DNA of 64,000 nt from positions 42,019,920 to 42,083,919 of the forward strand of contig OX104128.1 of the NCBI GenBank assembly GCA_944470555.2, read 5' to 3'. Under the pieces are notes generated by a model. The model was not told where the DNA came from. It worked only from the letters and a program-made list of their open reading frames with translations, and did not search any database. The stretch's first letter is position 1. Each line of letters opens with the position of its first letter. A program made the position numbers and the translations under genes. This DNA is from Heterobilharzia americana (lineage: Eukaryota > Platyhelminthes > Trematoda > Strigeidida > Schistosomatidae). Positions 1 to 12,379 of the stretch are shown here, piece by piece.

Positions 1-140
1 ATATACATTGTTCAGAGGCAATGACTATTTCGCTCAGAGATATTGTACAGGGAATGAATCTGTTGAACATGCTAGGAATTCTATAATGTGCCACACGTAC
101 TGTTTGGAATAAAGCAATTAATAGTGATGATAATAAGATA
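1..140 (+). repeat. Unnamed dispersed repeat X, copy 1 (3' end only)
   Basis: The window opens inside a repeat whose last part reads TGGAATAAAGCAATTAATAG. The same ending (TGGAATAAAG, then ATT-rich DNA) occurs at about 22160-22195 in this orientation and, reverse-complemented, at about 53255 and 56195. It carries a polyadenylation-like AATAAA just before the end. Only the 3' part is inside the window. Confidence 0.55.
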
Positions 141-289
141 ATTATCATTGTTAGAAAGGTCGTCAAAATTGTATACGTATGGAGAAAATATTCGGTCAAA
201 GGGTCATGTTATTAAATAAGAGGAAGAGTACAAGATTAAGTCACCAGGGCAAAGAAAGACTTATCACTGCTTCTTTTTAAACACACGAT

Positions 290-1325
290 TCTGGTTTCAG
301 TCATTTGGTCGCTACGGCCTAAGCAAACTCAGAAAGGTTGGAATTACATTTTTTTTTGGATTGTTTTGAAGAATTCCAAGGTATCTACTTTATTCCTTGT
401 GCTGATAAAATGTTTGGTGACTGCATTGCTTAAAGTTTTTGTTTCTCTGAGACAGGTTTTCTGGTGCATGTGTGAAGAATATAAGGTATGCTCTTATCCT
501 AGTGATACCAGTGTAACTGCTACAGAAAATGCACCCAAACTCGCGTATACAGTAAGAAGTAACGTAGAAAGTGAACCTGTTAACTTTGGATTGTACTAGG
601 AAGCATGCTGTTCTTTATTGAGTTATCAGTCTGTCATCAGGATATGTTCTGTCCAGTATGGTTTTCAGCCACTTGTTAACTATTTAAGAGATATTATCAT
701 CTTTGAAGTTGAGTTGAATAAAAAGAAATCATATTGCTTACTATAGTTTGGTCCAATTTATTGTCTTTAGATCTTCTATACTTACTGAAAAACGTTTACG
801 GGTAAACATTGTCCGACAAAATCTTTTCAATACTCAGCCAATCTTTCAGTTTATCAACTCAACATATCCTTCTAGCTTCATAAAATATTGTTTTTACCAA
901 TGCTTTTTTAAAACTGATTCGACGAAATCTGTTGAAATTTACATTTGATCCATTTCATGTTCTCTTTCAATGAAAGACGTTTTAAGAGTACTACCATTTC
1001 TACCTTGCATGGAAGTGTCTGAAAAGCTAAAGTTATCGTTGCTTTTATGCTACATGGTAAACTCAGTATTTTCACGAGTATTATGTAAGAGTTCTAGTAG
1101 GTGAGCTACGTGTCACAGGTCATTGCACACAATAAATGTATCATCAATATATCTGAAATTAAGCATTATTCCCATTGCATGTTAAAGTTTGTCTCAAAAT
1201 TACCTACGAAGATATCTGCTAGCACCAGGTCCAGTGGTTTGTACTTTGTGATCCAACACTTTGGCAGCATCGAGTGTTATCAAACGGAAATTGAAAGTCT
1301 GTTTTCACACTAATAGCAAGTTCCT
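290..1325 (-). pseudogene. Penelope-like element remnant: RT palm and GIY-YIG endonuclease
   Basis: Read on the minus strand this stretch holds pieces of a PLE protein, which couples a reverse transcriptase to a GIY-YIG endonuclease. From high to low coordinates I see a motif like the family's GSPLGPVLADIF box, here KPLDLVLADIFVGNFE (about 1195-1245), then RYIDDTFIV (about 1130-1165) with both catalytic aspartates, then NDNFSFSDTSM and LKTSFIEREHEM. Near 310-560 a further frame gives REFGCIFCSSYTGITRI followed by a PENL...CSHQTFYQH stretch, matching the Cys/GIY-YIG layout of PLE endonucleases. Stops and frame changes interrupt it throughout, so it is dead. The N-terminal RT part is missing or unrecognisable. 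Family is fairly secure; ends are approximate. Confidence 0.6.
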
Positions 1326-1389
1326 AAATTTCGAAAACGACGGAAGGAGTTCAGGATACTGAAAACTAATAATGTCAACAGTTATTTTG

Positions 1390-1600
1390 TTGGAGGTAGT
1401 CGGCAGGAGGCCCTGCACGACCTAGATTTCTTGGCTGTTGGTACTCGTCAGTAGAGAGTATTTGCAACGTTGAGAGGACTTATGCCCCCTGTAGGGTTTG
1501 AACCGGCATTACCCGGTGTTGCAGTCAGTGACGTTACTACTTGGCAATTCTGGCTGTGATTGATTTCCTGCAGGACTGGATTACATACATTGACTGATCA
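1390..1600 (-). repeat. Hammerhead-SINE relic H1 (SM-alpha-like)
   Basis: On the minus strand a tRNA-like head with a B-box-like GGTTCAAACCC (near 1497-1507) is followed by CTGACGA (1445-1451) and GAAATC (1425-1430), the two conserved core strands of a hammerhead ribozyme. Schistosome SM-alpha SINEs are known to encode hammerheads. The 14 nt between the core strands no longer form a clean stem II, so the ribozyme is probably inactive. Homologous relics lie near 34.9 and 35.3 kb. Confidence 0.5.
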
Positions 1601-2068
1601 CTGAAGAGAAACGTGTAAATATCAACAATCTCATGAGTATGTCAGTGATTAATGTGAGAGATTCTGGGTTTCTTTTTGAACATCTTATATATAGCGTCGT
1701 CATAAAGTGACTTAGTTTTCTCTTTTGTTATAAATAAATATATATATCTTCTGAATGACTGATTTGTTTGATTGGATCAGTTTGCACTCAGTTAATAAAT
1801 AAAATATTTTCATAAGATTTATTTGTTTTATATATTGATGTTGCATACATATATACGGTTTTATCATTATCAGGAAAGAAATTTTATTTAGATGTTAATA
1901 TGATGGAAGTCAATCATTTTGTAATGATCAGTTTTGCATTTATTCCCAGTTTTTGTTCTATTTCTGGATATACGAATTCCATCTTATCGGAAACTAAACT
2001 GCAGATAATTTTAAGCACTATATGCAGTACAACTATTTTCATTTATTCTTCATCACCTTTCACGTTGT

Positions 2069-2300
2069 TATTCATCGTAGACTGACATCAGTTGGAGGGA
2101 CAAAGGAAACCTGGGAGCACTGGACAGCTATTTCGTCCTATTATGGGACTTCTCAGCATTACGCACCCACGACCCGGCCAGGGATCGAAACCGCGACCTT
2201 CAGGTTCCGCGGCCAGCGCGTTACCATTGAGCCACTGGGTCAGAATCCAATGGTCCATATTTCCAACTTCTGTTAGCTCACGATATCACCTTGTTTTACG
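2069..2300 (-). repeat. tRNA-derived SINE, family T, copy 1
   Basis: The minus strand contains a pol III A-box-like TGGCTCAATGGTAACGCGC and a B box GGTTTCGATCCC, spaced as in a tRNA. Downstream it shares a roughly 110-bp body with the copies at 5.5 and 6.0 kb and ends in the tail CCAACTGATGTCAGT. It is transcriptionally plausible as a SINE head but has no coding capacity. Confidence 0.65.
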
Positions 2301-2516
2301 TACCAAAACTGATTGGCCTGTATGGAAGACTAAGTTATGTGCTGCTTCTTATTGCTGATCAAAATTTCATTGGGCCATTTGTATATACACACACTGACAA
2401 TGCTTTCTGTTTACTGTATTATATCACGTAACAAATGACAACATTCTTAAGAGGAAAACAATACAGTTGGCACTATCACTCGGAAATATGTTGTGACAAT
2501 CTAGTCTAACCTGCAG

Positions 2517-2600
2517 TTGGGTCCTGTAATTCATTTGGCAGTGCACCGGACCTGTAACCCGAAGGCTGTCTATTTTAATCTTACCGCAGCCTAGATTTTT
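2517..2600 (+). repeat. tRNA-like SINE head (degenerate)
   Basis: The stretch resembles a tRNA: TAATTCATTTGGCAGTGCA fits an A box and anticodon-arm region, followed by CCGGACCTGTAACCCGAAGG and a B-box-like TTTTAATCTTACCGC. No 3' CCA or clean cloverleaf is visible, so I read it as a decayed SINE head rather than a tRNA gene. Confidence 0.35.
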
Positions 2601-4090
2601 ATTTCATGTTCAGTAATCACCTAGTATCAAGCTGTGGCTATCTCAGACAGATAAAGTGATAATAATCTACTTTTGTGAATTGGTTCCAGATCAACAGCTA
2701 ATCAGCAGGTAGTTGCATGAAACTGTCTCTTGATTATCTGATAATTACGATGCTCATTGATGTATAAATATTTGTGCACGAGTTTATAACATTCTAATAA
2801 TTCTCCAGACTGGATCTACTAAAAAAACATCGATTGGTTTGGGTCTGTTGTTAATGAAGTCTCAAAGAACTATTCAGTTCACCAAAGTTAAAAGGGAAGG
2901 TGAATACCTACCAATATTCATCTTATATCACAAATTCCATTGTGTTGTGATTATGGTACACTGAAAATCACGCTGTTGAGTCAATGCCTTATTATTTGCT
3001 GCAAAGCCTTGACATTCTGGATTAAGTTCATTGCAGCATCAATATCGGATTCTTTTGAGAAATCCTTCTCTTCAGATCATATCAGCTTAAAGTCCAACTT
3101 AATTTGAACTGTGCAAAGTTTTTATTTTATCGCACGCATAAAGATAGCAAGGGTATTGCTGAGTCTATGAAGTATTGCTGCTAGATCTAAAATAGGATAT
3201 ACGGATTATATAAAAAAAACCATTGTGATGGCAACCAATAAAGTTCTAGTGACAGAAAGAATATCATTCATGTCACTTGGCACACATTTTCATTGATTTG
3301 ACAGAGACAAAGAAAAGTGGAAGGATAGTGTTGACATGTAGTGCAAACCACTGAACCAAAGATGATGATTTCATTTTTCTCATTTCCACGTTCTTGCCTG
3401 ATGAATCATTGGACAAAAAAGTAAGATTTCAATAGGACTTATCCTGAACGCTTTGTTAAATTCAGAGATTTCGTTTCTTCTATTAGTTTACTTGAATTAA
3501 TTTACAAATTGCCTTTTTATAATGCCAAAGAATCTTAACCGGCTCCTCTAAACATAGCTAAACCTTTGTCGATTCAAAACTGTGAACCTGATCTTTGTAC
3601 TCAGAAGTATGGTATACACTCACTAGCCTTAACGTGACCAGAGTAGTGATTTCTTTCGGCCTTTAAGTACAACGTTTTTCCTATTCCATAATACTATAGC
3701 AGTCACGTGGCCCTATCCTACTTGGTCCGAGTGCTTACAAATACACATGTCAAGTTTCAGTAAATGGGATCTTTGGAAATAAAATTTTCTTCTCTGTCAT
3801 ATCTTTGTTTATGACAATGTGATGATTTTCCGTTGAGTTTGATAAATTATATATAGTTTTGAGTAATTGAAGGAAACCATCAGATAACGGACACTTGTTA
3901 CTTGTCCAAAAGACTCAATAAATATGGAAAGATGGGGAAACAACGTCTGACATTAATTAATTATTATTCTATGTAGAAGGCAAGATGTAAATGTTGATGA
4001 AAATTTATGGGGATTTTTGTTTCCGTCAAGGAGAATAAACCTAGTTGCTTCAACTTATTTGATGCGTATATATTGCAAAATGGTTTTTAA
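2601..4090. other. Non-coding stretch, nothing recognised
   Basis: AT-rich sequence with stops in all frames. I saw no retroelement motif, tRNA head or repeat homologous to others in the window. Confidence 0.4.
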
Positions 4091-4094
4091 GTTG

Positions 4095-4225
4095 ACATTC
4101 AACACAGACTGACATCAGTTGAAGAAATATTCGAACTTAGGGGCGCTAGATGGCCGTTTCGTCCTATTGTAGTGTTCTTTAGCAGTATGTGCTCACGACT
4201 TTACCAGAGTATGCAACGTCTACAC
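4095..4225 (-). repeat. tRNA-derived SINE, family T, copy 2 (tail half)
   Basis: This retains the tail (ACTGACATCAGTT on the plus strand, 4107-4120) and about 100 bp of the body, including TTTCGTCCTATT as in copy 1. The tRNA head is missing or too diverged to see. Confidence 0.5.
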
Positions 4226-5495
4226 TTTTACTCTAAATTACTTCGTATGTAAATGAATCCAACTTTCAGCTCTTATGTTGATGAATATGATTCAAAAATA
4301 ATTGAAATATGATATTTATTCCACCAATCCAAAAACAGCATATACAGATACTACAGAAAGTGGTTCGACAGCTGATGCCTAAAGATACAATCTGTAGTTT
4401 AATATTCAGAAAAAGGTCCTAATTTACTGGGAAGTGCCTATTCACTAGATATTATTTTTCATTGAATGTCACAAAATTATGACCTGTGAAGAAAACTACT
4501 TTAGTTACACAGTTTATGATGTATTGTTTTGTTGTTCCGCATATAGAACTTGGCTACTTACAGATATTCAGCTTTCAAGTAACTTTAAACGATAGCGATA
4601 GGGCTCAATTTAGTCTTGATACTTAATTTCGAAAATAATCTGATGAGTTTTATTTAGTAAATCTTGATGATGTCTTGTTGGTATGATTCATGTATTTGAC
4701 TTTACAAGCGTAGGTAAATCTATACGCAACTAGTAACTTTGATGACTATAGGAAATAGAAGAAACTTTTATTGCTAATTAAGAATAAGGTAGCGTGTATT
4801 TAATAGAAAACTGATAATTTTGGGATATACAATTTAGATTTTGTTGATATTTTCATTATTGATGATCAAACGATTAGGCTAAATCAATTTTTATCAAAAT
4901 CCAGTATTGCTTATCCATCTTCCTATTTCACACTCGAATTGGATTCAAATTGTAAACATCCGTTTTCATATGTTGAACTGTCAGTAGAAACGATGGATTA
5001 CTTCAGAACTCTTTTTATAGTGATCCTCAATCAAATGTTTAGTGAACAGTTTGGACAGTTTGAGTCCTATATGGAAATTAGACGACTTGTTTCCGAATGT
5101 CATCCATCAGTAAGAAAATAAATGTGTAAACCAAACAACAATCTAAGGTATACATATATGTTTAACAAGTCATAGAAATTGATATGACAACGTACTATCA
5201 GTTATATTTCACTTGAAACGCTTTAAGGAAACTAGGTTTTCAACAGTCCAACTTTTTGTTTTTACACAAAAAAGAGTATTCAGCGAAATTTCTATTTAAA
5301 TCAGGTGTTTACAGTGACTATTCATTTTTCGTGTCATCTAGTTGTTGATTTGTCTAATGTTGTGTATTCAGTAAAGTTTTTATTTTAGGCTACAGAAAGC
5401 TTTACGTACACTTTGAGTTCAACTATATTTCAGTTGACTCTGTATTTTCCGACCGATATGAGACTTGTAAACCTTTTTCAATTGAATGATATTTA
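4226..5495. other. Non-coding stretch, nothing recognised
   Basis: AT-rich and without motifs I can assign. The only open frame of note is a 60-codon frame near 4940-5120 that has no recognisable similarity and no splice context I would trust. Confidence 0.4.
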
Positions 5496-5497
5496 TT

Positions 5498-5815
5498 TCA
5501 AGTTGGTATTCATCATGAACTGACATCAGTTGGAATAACACTAGAAACCTGTCAGCAATGCACAGCTGTTTCGTCATGTTATGAGACTATTCAGTAGTGC
5601 GCATGCATGACCTCACTCCTCCAGGGATCGAACCCAGTACCTTCAGATTTCGTGGGCAGCACGCAACCATTGAGCCATTGGGTCGGAACCCAGTGGTCCG
5701 TATTTACAACTCCTGTCAGTTCACGACGTACCACAACTATCATCCGATATCATCATTGATTATTTGTCCTCACGTCTACCACGTTTGCCCCACCCGTATG
5801 GCAACTTGAAAGCAG
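5498..5815 (-). repeat. tRNA-derived SINE, family T, copy 3 (left arm of inverted pair)
   Basis: On the minus strand the B box GGGTTCGATCCC lies at 5624-5635 and the A-box region CCAATGGCTCAATGGTTGC just upstream of it in the sense direction. The body and tail follow down to about 5500, ending with AACTGACATCAGTT on the plus strand. An additional head of about 110 bp before the tRNA part, including TGCCCCAC, is shared with copy 4. It faces copy 4 head-to-head. Confidence 0.7.
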
Positions 5816-5877
5816 CAAATCCCAGGTTGAATTAATCAAGTACCCACTGGTGACTAGCTTCGAGAGGTGATTTCTGA

Positions 5878-6226
5878 AGGTCTGATGGGAAGTTGTGACC
5901 AGTGGGGCAAACCTAGTGGACGTGACGACAAATACTCAACGATGGTATCGGGTGACGTTCGTGGTATGTCCTGAGCTGACAGAAGTAAGGAATATAGACC
6001 ACTGAATTCCTACCCAGTAGCTCAGTGGTGATGTCCTGGCCACGGCATCTGGAGGTCTTTGGTTCGATCCCTAAGGGGGTGGAGTCTTGGGTGGACACTG
6101 TTGAGGATTTCCACACTACAATGGGACTGCTATACGGTGCTATCAGATTTCCAAGGTTCCTCCAGCTGATGTCAGTCCATGATGAATACCAACATGAAAC
6201 CAATAAATCCTCACAAAACACAAATT
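5878..6226 (+). repeat. tRNA-derived SINE, family T, copy 4 (right arm of inverted pair)
   Basis: The best-preserved copy. The A box is TAGCTCAGTGG (6018-6028), the B box is GGTTCGATCCC (6061-6071), and the tail CCAGCTGATGTCAGTCCATG is followed by AACCAATAAATCC. A pre-tRNA head with GTGGGGCAAACC begins near 5893 and mirrors that of copy 3, so about 300 bp on each side are inverted relative to each other with a spacer under 100 bp. Confidence 0.7.
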
Positions 6227-8480
6227 GAATGATATTTACTGATGTTTGTCGCTTGTTTTGTTCAATGCTGTCAAAAACTAGTTCATAGTTACCGATATTA
6301 TTCAGAAGTTATTTATATTTTGAAATAAAAGTTAATTATCTATACCTTACCTTCCCTTATTTTATCTGGAGTTCCTGATTTAAATCCAGAAAAACGCGGA
6401 TATTATTTCATGGTTAAGATGAATAAGGCACATATCCTGAGGAGTTCTGAGTTCAACAGTCGCTGAGACAATTTTTCGTTGGAAAATGAATCTCCTCATT
6501 GATTTGATTTTTTAGGCAGTGCAATAAGGATGCTTTTCAAAGCATAACTATTGTTTGAAATCCTTCTTTTAAGTACCTAAAGCAGCATCAGTAGATTTTA
6601 CTGAATTAAAATAATATTCTTATAAGGCTTACCAAAAAAATTTATTATCTGTCAATCTTGTATAAACATATCGTTTCTATAGTTGTATAAGTGAACATTA
6701 GTTAAAAGTGGTTATTGTCAAGTACAGTACACTTGTGAACATATGGTGGTACGATGTGCACAGAATATATAACACTCTTCACTGTCTGAAACTGGGATAT
6801 TTCCAAGTAGGAATGATAATAATATTTGATTTCGGTTCATTTGAATCATTTTCAAGAGTGAATAGATTTTTGACATTTTCCAGGGGTTCATCATTCATTG
6901 GGTTTGCAAGTTTGACTAGCAACCTAAAAATATTCATATAACATATGCTAGGTTAACTGCGTAGTATAATTTAGCTAGATAGATTGTCTAATTGTGTTGT
7001 TTGTTCAGAAAGGACGAAGTATAAGATGTTTAATGGCTGAACAGTAAAATCATGCCATTTTCCTGTGGTAGAATTAGATTGAGTAATGTATGTTAACTGA
7101 AAGCTAAGAATTTGAATAAGGAAACTTCGTAAACTTCGGTTTATCATTCGATGCAGAGGTTTTCTAACCACTAAGGAAAAAATCAATGTTATTTTTTACA
7201 GTTAAAGTGTGTATTATTAAAAGGTTTGATAATTTATGCAAATAATAAGGGTCTTCCTAAAGTCCTTGTCTTATGATAATGTATATACAGATAAAACAAG
7301 AAATAGTCTTATTACAAGAAGTGAAACTGTCTAAAACACAAAAAACAATGAAATGAATTTTCAGAAAACCAACGAACAACAAAAAGTGAAACTTTTGAAT
7401 AAACTAAAGCTGACTAGGAACCATCTTTAAAAGAATTTAGTAAACTTGACTTTATCAGTCAATATGCGGTCCATGTATTATTTCCATAGAAATGTGAATT
7501 GATTTGAAGGCGCACTAGGTACAGTATTGCAGTTAAACATTTTTATTATCAAGACAGCTCAAGATGACTTTAACTAGTTCAAGAAGGTGGCAAATAGAGA
7601 GGACGGTTTTCTTATTTAAAAGCTACAACTTGCTTAAATTCTTTAAAGAAAATACTTTAGACATGTAAGTTGTCATGTGTTCACTTGATTGGTCAAAATC
7701 TAAGACTTATTGAAACCTGACCTTGTGAATTTTAGTGTTACTTTGGGAATTAACAAGTTATTATGACTACGCTTGAAGCAGCATGATTGTACTCGTCAAA
7801 TGATTTTCTTTTTACTCTAAGGAAAAACCAGTGTAAATTTTATAAGTAGCGAAGGTAAAAATACACAACTCGGTTATATGTTTACAAGATACTTCAAGGG
7901 ACTGAAACCTTTTTGAAAAGACAAAAGAAGTTGCTTGGGGACTCATTATGTGATTTTCATCAAGTAGTTTAAAGGTCACCATCAAAACTATAATCAAATT
8001 TTCTTTTCGGCAATAAATTAAAGATATCCGTTGTAAATATTGTAAATAAGCAGCTTCCTTTACGGAGAAAGCACATCGAACAAAAGTCTGAAAATCAATC
8101 CTTCAGAGAATTTTGTTTGATTTTTAAATCTATGCAAGTTGCGTGATACCTTGCTCGCAATACTGTAGCAGTTATTCCTTTCTAAATCGTATAAATAAGA
8201 AGTTTAAACTAGCGTGCGCCATCTTCACACGTTTTGGAGTTGCTATGATATGTTCAAGAAAGTAATTAGGATGTACTGGTTAGAAATAAAAGATATTCAT
8301 CAATCCACTGTATGTTTATGCTCTAGTTTTAGCTAGTCAAAATGACATGCCTTTCATTAAATCTTCAGTTGTGTGCTGTGAAATCATCTCCACAATGTCT
8401 TTCTCATCTTCTGCAAGTCTTGCTGCAGCTTTAATGGCATACTTCTATTCTAAATGAACTTAAAAATGAACTTCTTTTCC
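6227..8480. other. Non-coding stretch, nothing recognised
   Basis: No coding motif, SINE head or shared repeat was seen. The short open frames on both strands here lack similarity to anything I know. Confidence 0.4.
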
Positions 8481-8589
8481 GGTGAAATGCGATTCTCAGA
8501 AAGGTTTCATTACACCAGTGGTTTACGCTCGACAATGTATATATTTAGACAGAATGAATACAGCAAGTACACCACTGAACACTTTGATC

Positions 8590-8965
8590 CATATATTAGA
8601 AAATATTCTCCAGTATTCTCAATCCGATTGGGCTTGCTACGTGATGTGCTCAAACTGCGATACAATATACATAAGAAGAACTTAACATGAAATCAGGGTT
8701 GTAAAAAATGAACACCGAACGGGTTCCGCAAGACTCCATGAGAAACTGAAACAGCCATGAAAGCCTGAAAACACTTCAGCCATAGCTGTATAATTTCAGG
8801 TCACAAGACGGACTCTGACAGTGTCGATGTTATTCAGAAAGGCTTTAGAGATTTTCAGGATTTCCGCTTAGCAGAACATTTCCACCTACAGTGGAATCAA
8901 AATTGTCAAAGTGGGAATGAGGGAATACAACATAGCTTTACCCGGTTTCAACTCACCCTACACAG
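8590..8965 (+). pseudogene. Penelope-like GIY-YIG endonuclease remnant
   Basis: Across at least two frames the plus strand reads YVMCSNCDTIYIRRT, then KNEHRTGSARLHEKLKQP, KPENTSAIAV and, in another frame, SGHKTDSDSVDVIQKGFRDF followed by FRLAEHFHLQWNQN. This is the ordered signature of the PLE endonuclease: a Cys pair before the second half of GIY-YIG, an EH pair, a SAIA helix, a GH motif and a final EA-type helix (AEH here). A stop after RRT and in-frame stops later show it is a pseudogene. Bases 8454-8590 are open in the same frame and may be its linker. No RT palm motif was found upstream, so the copy is probably 5'-truncated. Confidence 0.6.
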
Positions 8966-11900
8966 TTACATAACCAGCTAACAAGCGATAGGAACTACAA
9001 GCATATGTGTACGTACACACCTTAATGTGCAATTCGTACACCAGTCACACTTTCTTAAGACAATGTATTCGATTGTAATCTTTCTCAACGGTTTAAAAAT
9101 ATGAAGTTATCCATATTGAAAAAGGTTCAAGTTATAATATTATTGGCTAGGATATTGAGAATTCCAGTTCGGAAAACTTGATTAGGATGTTGATAATGAA
9201 TAACAATGACCTTGTTTGTTTTACACAAACAGGAAGATATAAGTACCAATATGAACGTAAGTTATCCAGCACCTAAGAATCGTAAACCTTAGAAGTTAAA
9301 TATACTGCATGTGTTCTGTGACAACTTTCTTTTTTCTAATCATAAACGATTATATCGTTGCAAGCATTTTAGATCAAGTGAATTTGCAATTTTGGAGTAC
9401 CCTAGTCTTATTGCATTACTTTCTATGATGTCTCTTCAGTGTAACAGCCTTTTCACTTTTCTAAAGGGTTCTCTGGAAGTGTATGAGGTGCGAGATTCAC
9501 ATTTTACAGTTATCCGAGTACCCAATGTATAGTTTACATCTCCGACGACAAGTGAATACCAGTCATTGGCTGCTATTCACTCAGGAAAGTTATTTTCATA
9601 TATTTCTAGCACAAATTTTGTAGACCCTTTTTGAAAAGTTCTCATCTGGCGTATATGGTTGCAATGTCTAAGAAAAGCTTTAGGCCAGTGACTTAATGGT
9701 TCCTGATTCACAGTAATCCATGCAACTCTCCAGTTTATGGCAATAACTATTGAATCACGAGGTCGGTAGATGCTGAAACAAATTTCAGAAGATAATCACT
9801 GATATCTAAAACAACCGGTTTCATTGTAGATAGTTTTTATGCAGGCTCTGGAAAAAAAGAATGATCAGCATGTATTGAACGTGTACCGTCACTGGTTTTG
9901 AAGGTATACTTTTAATGGGTATTTAGATTTTTCATACTTTTTAGCTTAGGCAGTCATAAAAGTTGGACAAAACGATAATCGTTCAAAGTAGAGTCGGTAT
10001 TTTTCTTTATGTTTGAAGGTGGAGACTTGAAGTGCTTTTCCTTCTCTACAGTGGACTAGTTAGAGTAGACTGAGAAATGTTTTAATTGTTACCCGTCTTG
10101 ACGGCACCTACAAATAATGACAAATTGTCAAAAGTTCCCACCATACGGGGTGGCAGTCATCGATTTAGACTTTGTTGTCGCTTTTGTACTTAAATTGCAT
10201 CAAATTGCAGAGTTTGTAGGTGAATTTCTATACTTCACCAAAAATGTTACTGACAATCATTACTTGAGTGCTTTCGTAAGAGATGACTGTTTGGCAATCG
10301 TATTAAGTTTATACAAAGTTTTCCTGGAATTACATCAGAGCTATGTCATTTACAGACAGAAACGTAATTGAAAGTGTGTGGATGTGTGATGCATTTTCTC
10401 ACAAGCGCTTTATGTTTCTGAAAAGTCCAACTGCAGGTTTTGCTGTACTTCTTTCGACTGATAAGCGCCAAACATAGCAAAATGTTGGTATTTAGTAAGG
10501 GATCATATCTTTCCTACGCTTAAGGCAGTTAGTTTGAGACTAATGACACCTTTCACCTAACGTTTCACAAGTACTTGTTGTCTTATATGTCACCACTTAG
10601 AAACAGGTGTTTTGAAGCTTACTGGAATGTTGGAACTTTATTACTCATTCCATTGAAGGACGTAATGCTACTCAATTAACTCTATGTTTAGGATACTTAA
10701 GCCACTATAAATTTCGGTGTATACTGCAGCTGTTTAAGCATTTGGCTTGATTGATATTCGAATACGATATTGAGGTAAGCTGGGAACTAAGTGTGTATGT
10801 GCGTTTTAATTCAATGTACAACATAAACAGTCATACACTGGGAAACTGCCAACGAAGTGAGGACATAACTGAAGGGCTGGTCAGAGATCACTCCTTTTTC
10901 TAATAACAGTATTCTATACTATTTTATACAAATATTTAAAAATTATTTATATACGTTGAAGAAAATTGGTGACTAGATAAAAGTAAGAAACAACATACGT
11001 CAGTACTTATTACAAACTATGCTGAAATTAAAAACTGTTTATATTCATCAGAAGGTAGGTTAGCTATTGGTACAACCTTACTTTTGGGTTGGTTTTCATT
11101 CAATGAAAATTCGGTTCATGACAACAGACACTGAAGGTACCAGGGTCTGGTTTTTAAGCTACTGCTAAAAGAAGGTTAGATTTATAACTGCCATGATAAG
11201 AAATCATCATTCTGAGAACACGTTTCAAAGTCACATAGACGAAATAAATCAAAAGTACTGAAAAAGGCAATATTTTTGAACGCACTTCAATTTATAACTG
11301 TACGTATTTTATTCTTCTCTCGTCTATGTAATTTTTAAAGTTGATGAATATAAACGTAGTTGAAACTTGCCAAAGATGACTCCATCCTTTTTGCCTTGTT
11401 TCTTCGTTATAATTATTATGCGTAGTTTGTTTCTACAAAGATGCAGATGGTTTTACGAACATGCTATGTAGCAAAATTTCACATTTATTGTTCTTGGTGT
11501 TGTTACTCTGATTTTATTTTATCATACTGAAGTAAAAGTATTGATGTATTTGATTGAACATTTTCTTCTCACTAAAGCAACTACATGCTCATCTAAAAGA
11601 ATCAAACAATCATATTTCTCTTCTTATTTTTCAGACCAACTTATTCATGAAAAAGTTAGGAGAGGCTGCTATACAATAACGGTCAACCATCAAATATGAA
11701 GCATGGCTGAATAGAATAAACTCATTTCCTTTTCATAATTTATCTTAAATCCAATGAGTAAAGCAATTTTGATTAACCAATTCTGTTAGATTGTTTCTTG
11801 GTCACATTCCTTGAGATGCTTTCGGTGAACCATGCAAACGATTGTCTTTCGATTTTTGTTACATGTCTGCTTTTGCATGTTCAAGGTGATTAGTTAGTGC

Positions 11901-12379
11901 AACTAAGTGTTTCATTTTACAGGCATTCGTCTAATTTAATTTTGATCCTAAAAAAACTAGCAGTTCACGAAGTAGTTAACAGATTTTACTTCAGATCAAG
12001 TATGTTCATGAGCGACCTGAAACGACTGTTCAGGTGATCATTTGCAAAATGTACACTATAACATTATACAGGTAACCTAGAGAACGAATGTGTACGGATA
12101 TCAGCAGTACGTCTGAATACGATCCCTTAGAGTTATGACAACCAGAGTCAACGCCATGAATATGTTTTAGTAGTTTTTAAGTCAATATCAGATTATTAAT
12201 AGTTTTTAAAACATATTTTAGTTGGATATTGAACCACGAAAATTCTAATTATTATTGTTTGTTATTTAGGAGGCAGTTACCTTTAGCTTTTGTGTTTCAG
12301 TATAAGCAGCCTCTTCCTTAACAGATATTCTCTTCAACATTACAGGCTATAGATTTTAAGCATATGTACATCTTGCAAG
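8966..12379. other. Non-coding stretch, nothing firmly recognised
   Basis: AT-rich with short open frames only, the longest about 84 codons at 10117-10371 with no similarity I recognise. I examined the minus strand of 9.3-10.4 kb for RT motifs and found nothing convincing. Confidence 0.35.

Noticed and set aside
2517..2600. A functional tRNA gene
   Set aside because: The A and B box positions are approximate, the acceptor stem does not pair and the T arm is degenerate, so a SINE head is more likely.
9300..10400. Possible minus-strand PLE reverse transcriptase
   Set aside because: Only a vague resemblance to the helix after the GSPxS box was seen, with many stops and no YxDD motif.
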